Of a stretch of DNA of 64,000 bases, positions 60,224 through 64,000 are shown piece after piece. The notes below the pieces were generated by a model. It worked only from the letters and a program-made list of their open reading frames with translations, did not search any database and was not told where the DNA came from. Position 1 is the stretch's first letter. Every line of letters starts with the position of its first letter. This DNA comes from Streptomyces liliiviolaceus. Its GTDB lineage: Bacteria; Actinomycetota; Actinomycetes; Streptomycetales; Streptomycetaceae. Made by a program: the position numbers and the translations under genes. The stretch spans positions 1,798,001-1,862,000 of the forward strand of contig NZ_JAGPYQ010000001.1 in assembly GCF_018070025.1 (NCBI RefSeq), given 5' to 3'.

Positions 60224-63064
60224 TTGTCCCCGACCAGCGAGACCGCACACGGCGGCCGCCGACTCGTCATCGTCGAGTCGCCTGCCAAGGCGAAGACGAT
60301 CAAGGGCTATCTCGGCCCCGGATACGTCGTCGAAGCGAGTGTCGGGCACATCCGCGACCTCCCCAACGGCGCCGCGGAGGTGCCCGAGAAATACACCGGC
60401 GAGGTGCGTCGGCTCGGCGTGGACGTCGAGAACGACTTCCAGCCGATCTACGTGGTCAACGCTGACAAAAGGTCGCAGGTAAAGAAGCTCAAGGACCTGC
60501 TGAAGGATTCCGACGAGCTCTTCCTCGCAACCGATGAGGACCGCGAGGGCGAGGCCATCGCGTGGCACCTCCTTGAGGTCCTGAAGCCCAAGGTCCCCGT
60601 CCACCGGATGGTCTTCCACGAGATCACCAAGGACGCCATCCGCAGCGCCGTCGCCAACCCGCGCGAGCTCAACCAGCGCATGGTCGACGCCCAGGAGACC
60701 CGCCGTATCCTCGACCGCCTCTACGGCTACGAGGTCTCGCCGGTCCTGTGGAAGAAGGTCATGCCGCGGCTGTCGGCCGGCCGCGTCCAGTCGGTCGCGA
60801 CCCGTCTCGTCGTCGAGCGGGAGCGCGAGCGCATCGCCTTCCGCTCCGCCGAGTACTGGGACCTGACCGGCACCTTCGGCACCGGCCGCGCAGGCGACCG
60901 CAGCGACCCGTCGAACCTGGTCGCCCGGCTGACCGCGGTCGACGGCAAGCGGGTCGCCCAGGGCCGTGACTTCGACTCGCTCGGGCAGATCAAGAGCGCG
61001 AACACCCTTCACCTGGACGAGGTCAACGCCCGCGCGCTGGCCGCCGCCCTGGAGAACACGGACTTCGCCGTACGGTCCGTCGAGTCGAAGCCGTACCGAC
61101 GCTCGCCGTACGCACCGTTCCGTACGACCACGCTCCAGCAGGAGGCGAGCCGCAAGCTCGGCTTCGGCGCGAAGTCCACGATGCAGGTGGCGCAGAAGCT
61201 GTACGAGAACGGCTTCATCACCTACATGCGTACGGACTCCACGACCCTCTCGGACACCGCGATCACCGCGGCCCGCGCTCAGGTCACGCAGCTCTACGGC
61301 GCCAGCTACCTGCCGGACAAGCCGCGCACGTACGCCGGGAAGGTGAAGAACGCGCAGGAGGCGCACGAGGCGATCCGTCCCTCGGGCGACCGTTTCCGCA
61401 CCCCGGCCGAGACGGGTCTGACCGGCGACCAGTTCCGGCTGTACGAGCTGATCTGGAAGCGGACCGTCGCTTCCCAGATGAAGGACGCGGTCGGCAACTC
61501 CGTCACCGTGAAGATCGCGGGCAGGTCCTCCGACGGCCGGGACGCCGAGTTCAGCGCGTCCGGCAAGACGATCACCTTCCACGGCTTCCTGAAGGCGTAC
61601 GTCGAGGGCGCGGACGACCCGAACGCCGAGCTGGACGACCGTGAGCGCCGCCTCCCGCAGGTCGAGGAGGGCGACCCGCTGTCCGCCGAGGAGATCTCGG
61701 TCGACGGCCACGCGACCAAGCCCCCGGCCCGTTACACCGAGGCCAGCCTGGTCAAGGAGCTCGAAGAGCGGGAGATCGGCCGCCCGTCGACGTACGCGTC
61801 GATCATCGGCACGATCCTCGACCGCGGCTATGTGTTCAAGAAGGGGACGGCCCTGGTGCCCTCCTTCCTGTCCTTCGCCGTGGTCAACCTCCTGGAGAAG
61901 CACTTCGGGCGGCTCGTCGACTACGACTTCACGGCCAAGATGGAGGACGACCTCGACCGCATCGCGCGGGGCGAGGCCCAGTCCGTCCCGTGGCTCAGGC
62001 GCTTCTACTTCGGCGAGGGTGAGGCGACCGGCGCCGCGGAGGCAGGCAACGGCGACGGGGACCACCTCGGCGGTCTCAAGGAGCTCGTCACCGACCTCGG
62101 TGCCATCGACGCCCGCGAGGTGTCGTCGTTCCGCGTGATGGGCGGCGACATCATGCTGCGCGTCGGCCGCTACGGCCCGTACGTGGAGCGCGGCGAGAAG
62201 GACTCCGAGAACCACCAGCGCGCCGACGTGCCCGAGGACCTGGCACCCGACGAGCTGACCGTCGAGCTCGCCGAGGAACTGCTCGCCAAGCCGAGCGGCG
62301 ACTTCGAGCTGGGCGCCGACCCCGAGTCGGGCCACCAGATCATCGCCCGGGACGGCCGCTACGGCCCCTACGTCACCGAGGTGCTGCCCGAGGGCACCCC
62401 GAAGACCGGCAAGAACGCCGTGAAGCCGCGTACGGCCTCGCTCTTCAAGTCGATGTCCCTGGACACCGTGACCCTCGCGGACGCGCTCAAGCTGATGTCG
62501 CTGCCGCGCGTCGTCGGCACGGACGCCGAGGGCGTGGAGATCACCGCGCAGAACGGCCGCTACGGCCCGTACCTGAAGAAGGGCACCGACTCCCGCTCCC
62601 TCACGAGCGAGGACCAGCTCTTCACGATCACGCTCGACGAGGCCCTCGCGATCTACGCGCAGCCCAAGCAGCGGGGCCGCGCCGCCGCCAAGCCGCCGCT
62701 GAAGGAACTGGGCGCCGACCCGGTCAGCGGGCAGCCCGTCGTCGTCAAGGACGGCCGCTTCGGCGCGTACGTCACCGACGGCGAGACCAACGCGACCCTG
62801 CGGTCCGGCGACAGCGTCGAGGAGCTCACTCCGGAGCGGGGCTTCGAACTGCTCGCGGAGAAGCGGGCCAAGGGGCCGGCGAAGAAGACGGCCAAGAAGG
62901 CGGCGAAGAAGGCACCCGCCAAGAAGGCCCCCGCGAAGAAAACGGCGGCAAAGAAGACGGCTGCCACGAAAACGGCGGCAAAGAAGACCACCACCGCCAA
63001 GAAGACGGCCGCCAAGAAGACGACCGCGAAGGCCACGGCCGCCAAGGCGACCGCCGAGGACTGA
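60224..63064 (+). CDS. topA: DNA topoisomerase I (Streptomyces type, Lys-rich tail)
   Basis: The protein has 946 residues and relaxes negative supercoils. It has the TOPRIM domain (VIVESPAKAKTIKGYLG, TDEDREGEAIAWHL) and the nucleophile Tyr334 in ITYMRTDST. Several topoisomerase C-terminal repeats (RYGPYV and RFGAYV units) follow, then a tail of about 60 residues of Lys/Ala repeats. Zinc ribbons of the E. coli enzyme are absent. The tail is known to give Streptomyces TopA its high processivity. The start is TTG 60224 (MSPTSET) after GGAGAGAAG, matching the known protein. Confidence 0.95.
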   Translation: MSPTSETAHGGRRLVIVESPAKAKTIKGYLGPGYVVEASVGHIRDLPNGAAEVPEKYTGEVRRLGVDVENDFQPIYVVNADKRSQVKKLKDLLKDSDELFLATDEDREGEAIAWHLLEVLKPKVPVHRMVFHEITKDAIRSAVANPRELNQRMVDAQETRRILDRLYGYEVSPVLWKKVMPRLSAGRVQSVATRLVVERERERIAFRSAEYWDLTGTFGTGRAGDRSDPSNLVARLTAVDGKRVAQGRDFDSLGQIKSANTLHLDEVNARALAAALENTDFAVRSVESKPYRRSPYAPFRTTTLQQEASRKLGFGAKSTMQVAQKLYENGFITYMRTDSTTLSDTAITAARAQVTQLYGASYLPDKPRTYAGKVKNAQEAHEAIRPSGDRFRTPAETGLTGDQFRLYELIWKRTVASQMKDAVGNSVTVKIAGRSSDGRDAEFSASGKTITFHGFLKAYVEGADDPNAELDDRERRLPQVEEGDPLSAEEISVDGHATKPPARYTEASLVKELEEREIGRPSTYASIIGTILDRGYVFKKGTALVPSFLSFAVVNLLEKHFGRLVDYDFTAKMEDDLDRIARGEAQSVPWLRRFYFGEGEATGAAEAGNGDGDHLGGLKELVTDLGAIDAREVSSFRVMGGDIMLRVGRYGPYVERGEKDSENHQRADVPEDLAPDELTVELAEELLAKPSGDFELGADPESGHQIIARDGRYGPYVTEVLPEGTPKTGKNAVKPRTASLFKSMSLDTVTLADALKLMSLPRVVGTDAEGVEITAQNGRYGPYLKKGTDSRSLTSEDQLFTITLDEALAIYAQPKQRGRAAAKPPLKELGADPVSGQPVVVKDGRFGAYVTDGETNATLRSGDSVEELTPERGFELLAEKRAKGPAKKTAKKAAKKAPAKKAPAKKTAAKKTAATKTAAKKTTTAKKTAAKKTTAKATAAKATAED

Positions 63065-63188
63065 GCCGTTCTTCACAGAGGCCGCACAAAGAGCTGAGCC
63101 GCTCTCCGTCCTCGGTCGAGGACCGGTCCGCAGGCGGCCGGGAGGCCGACCGGAGGCGGACCGGATCTTTCACCTTCGGTTCCCAGAA

Positions 63189-63225
63189 CGAACGCCCTCA
63201 CACCACTTGGTGTCGAGGGCGTTCG
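63189..63225 (+). terminator. Terminator of topA
   Basis: CGAACGCCCTC pairs with GAGGGCGTTCG, with inner ACACCA/TGGTGT and one bulged C. It lies 125 bp after the stop. Confidence 0.8.
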
Positions 63226-63276
63226 CATGTTCGGGGCCCTATTCGGGGACCCGGTGCGTCCGGATAGGCTGGCAGG

Positions 63277-64000
63277 ATGACGCGAGCCGAGCAGCCAACG
63301 GCCCACACTCCGGCCCCCGACGACTCCCTGGTCGCAGACTCACGGGAGCGAGCCGTCCGGGCGCTGTTGCGTGTGCCGCAACTGAGGCGGCTGTGGAGCG
63401 CCCAGCTGGTGAGCGGCGTCGGTGACGCCCTCGCCCTGCTGGTGCTGGTCCTGCTCGCCCTCCAGGCGGCGGTGTCCGACGGCTCCTTCGGAGGCGGCTA
63501 CCGCGGCGTGGCCCTCGCCGTGTCGGCGGTCTTCGGCGCCCGCATGCTCGCGACGCTCCTCTTCGGAGCGGTGCTGCTGGGCCCGCTCACCTCGCTCACC
63601 GCCCAGGACGGTCCGCTCGACCGCCGCTGGACCATGGTCGGCGCGGACGGCGTACGGGCCGTACTGCTGATCATCGCGCCCCTGTGGATCGACTGGACCC
63701 CCGAGAACGCGCTGGCCGTGCTCCTCGTGACGGCGTTCGTCATCGGGGTCGCCGAACGCTTCTGGACGGTGTGCCGCGAGAGCGCGGCGCCCGCGCTGCT
63801 GCCCGCGCCGCCGCTGGAGGGCGCGACGGTACGACCGCTGCCCGACCACATGGACGCCCTGCGGCGCCTCGCCCTGCGTACGGGATTCGTCGCGGCGCCC
63901 CTCGCGGCGGCGGTGCTCGTCGTCGCCGGGCTCCTCAACAACCTGCTGGGCGCCGGACTCGCGTGGTTCGACCAGCACCAGGCGGCGCTCGCCTCGTACG
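63277..64000 (+). CDS. tmk: MFS-domain dTMP kinase fusion, N-terminal part
   Basis: The frame is open for 241 codons to the right edge and lacks its 3' end. The visible part is hydrophobic (LLVLVLLALQAAVSD, YRGVALAVSAVFGARMLATL, VLLIIAPLWIDWT) and resembles the N-terminal MFS-like region of the large Streptomyces protein next to topA, whose C-terminal half is thymidylate kinase (SCO3542, from memory). The kinase half itself is not in the window, so the name rests on position. TAGGCT at 63265-63270 is 6 nt before ATG 63277, so the transcript is probably leaderless. Confidence 0.75.
   Translation, partial: MTRAEQPTAHTPAPDDSLVADSRERAVRALLRVPQLRRLWSAQLVSGVGDALALLVLVLLALQAAVSDGSFGGGYRGVALAVSAVFGARMLATLLFGAVLLGPLTSLTAQDGPLDRRWTMVGADGVRAVLLIIAPLWIDWTPENALAVLLVTAFVIGVAERFWTVCRESAAPALLPAPPLEGATVRPLPDHMDALRRLALRTGFVAAPLAAAVLVVAGLLNNLLGAGLAWFDQHQAALASY

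Noticed and set aside
60152..63076. 974-codon minus-strand frame opposite topA
   Set aside because: It is an antisense shadow typical of high-GC genes; topA is certain.
1..64000. CRISPR arrays and rRNA genes
   Set aside because: No regularly spaced direct repeats of 20-40 bp with unique spacers and no rRNA sequence were seen.
1..64000. Insertion sequences
   Set aside because: No transposase frame or terminal inverted repeats with target duplications were recognised.

Overview
The window is a piece of a high-GC actinomycete chromosome, almost certainly Streptomyces. The GC-rich codon bias, wblA, bldG, a Crp of 224 residues, a TopA with a lysine tail and no zinc ribbons, an actinobacterial Tad cluster and a 6C RNA all point there. 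From about 11.9 kb to the right end the gene order matches, from memory, the S. coelicolor block around SCO3542 (tmk) to SCO3582, read backwards: wblA = SCO3579, crp = SCO3571, bldG = SCO3549, topA = SCO3543.

Bases 1-11.9 kb are accessory DNA that stops at a tRNA-Pro(CGG) gene (11882-11955, minus), whose 3' end faces the accessory DNA. The left part (1-4409) looks like the end of an integrative element. It has a DnaB-type helicase running off the left edge, a divergent XRE repressor, an excisionase and a tyrosine integrase. An 18-bp block, extending weakly to about 45 bp, sits about 67 bp upstream of both the helicase and the excisionase. The integrase carries a LacI-type helix-turn-helix inside its catalytic half. 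The right part (4.5-11.6 kb) holds two minus-strand cargo operons. One is radical SAM protein / small acidic protein / large STAND NTPase with a nuclease-like N-terminus, the best candidate for an undescribed (probably antiphage) system. The other is an XRE-DUF488 fusion followed by a conserved protein of unknown function.

The core then runs as follows. 12-17 kb: membrane protein, metallophosphoesterase, YqeY, bifunctional PBP. 17.4-24.1 kb: wblA, a pair of ArsA-like ATPases, DUF4177, RidA, NUDIX, metallo-beta-lactamase fold protein, nucleotidyltransferase. 24.2-32.4 kb: crp, nth with a long histone-H1-like arm, CoA-type NUDIX, MarP-like protease, alpha/beta hydrolase, holin-like protein, nhaA. 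32.5-40.8 kb: acs with a coupled leader peptide, a SulP-carbonic anhydrase fusion, a deacetylase-like lipoprotein, a CooC/MinD-type ATPase, a degenerate Fic protein. 41-48 kb: HAD phosphatase, 6C RNA, and an overlapping Ssd/TadA/TadB/TadC/pilin/TadE pilus operon. 47.9-64 kb: DEAD helicase, bldG with its anti-sigma partner, membrane pyrophosphatase, lipoprotein, methyltransferase, Ser/Thr kinase, small membrane protein, topA, and the start of the MFS-dTMP kinase fusion.

Many neighbours overlap by 4 bp (ATGA/GTGA) and are probably translationally coupled. At least eleven core genes have a TANNNT-like -10 hexamer exactly 6-7 nt before the start codon, the pattern of leaderless transcripts; this also fixes their starts. 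Strong hairpin terminators separate most transcription units.
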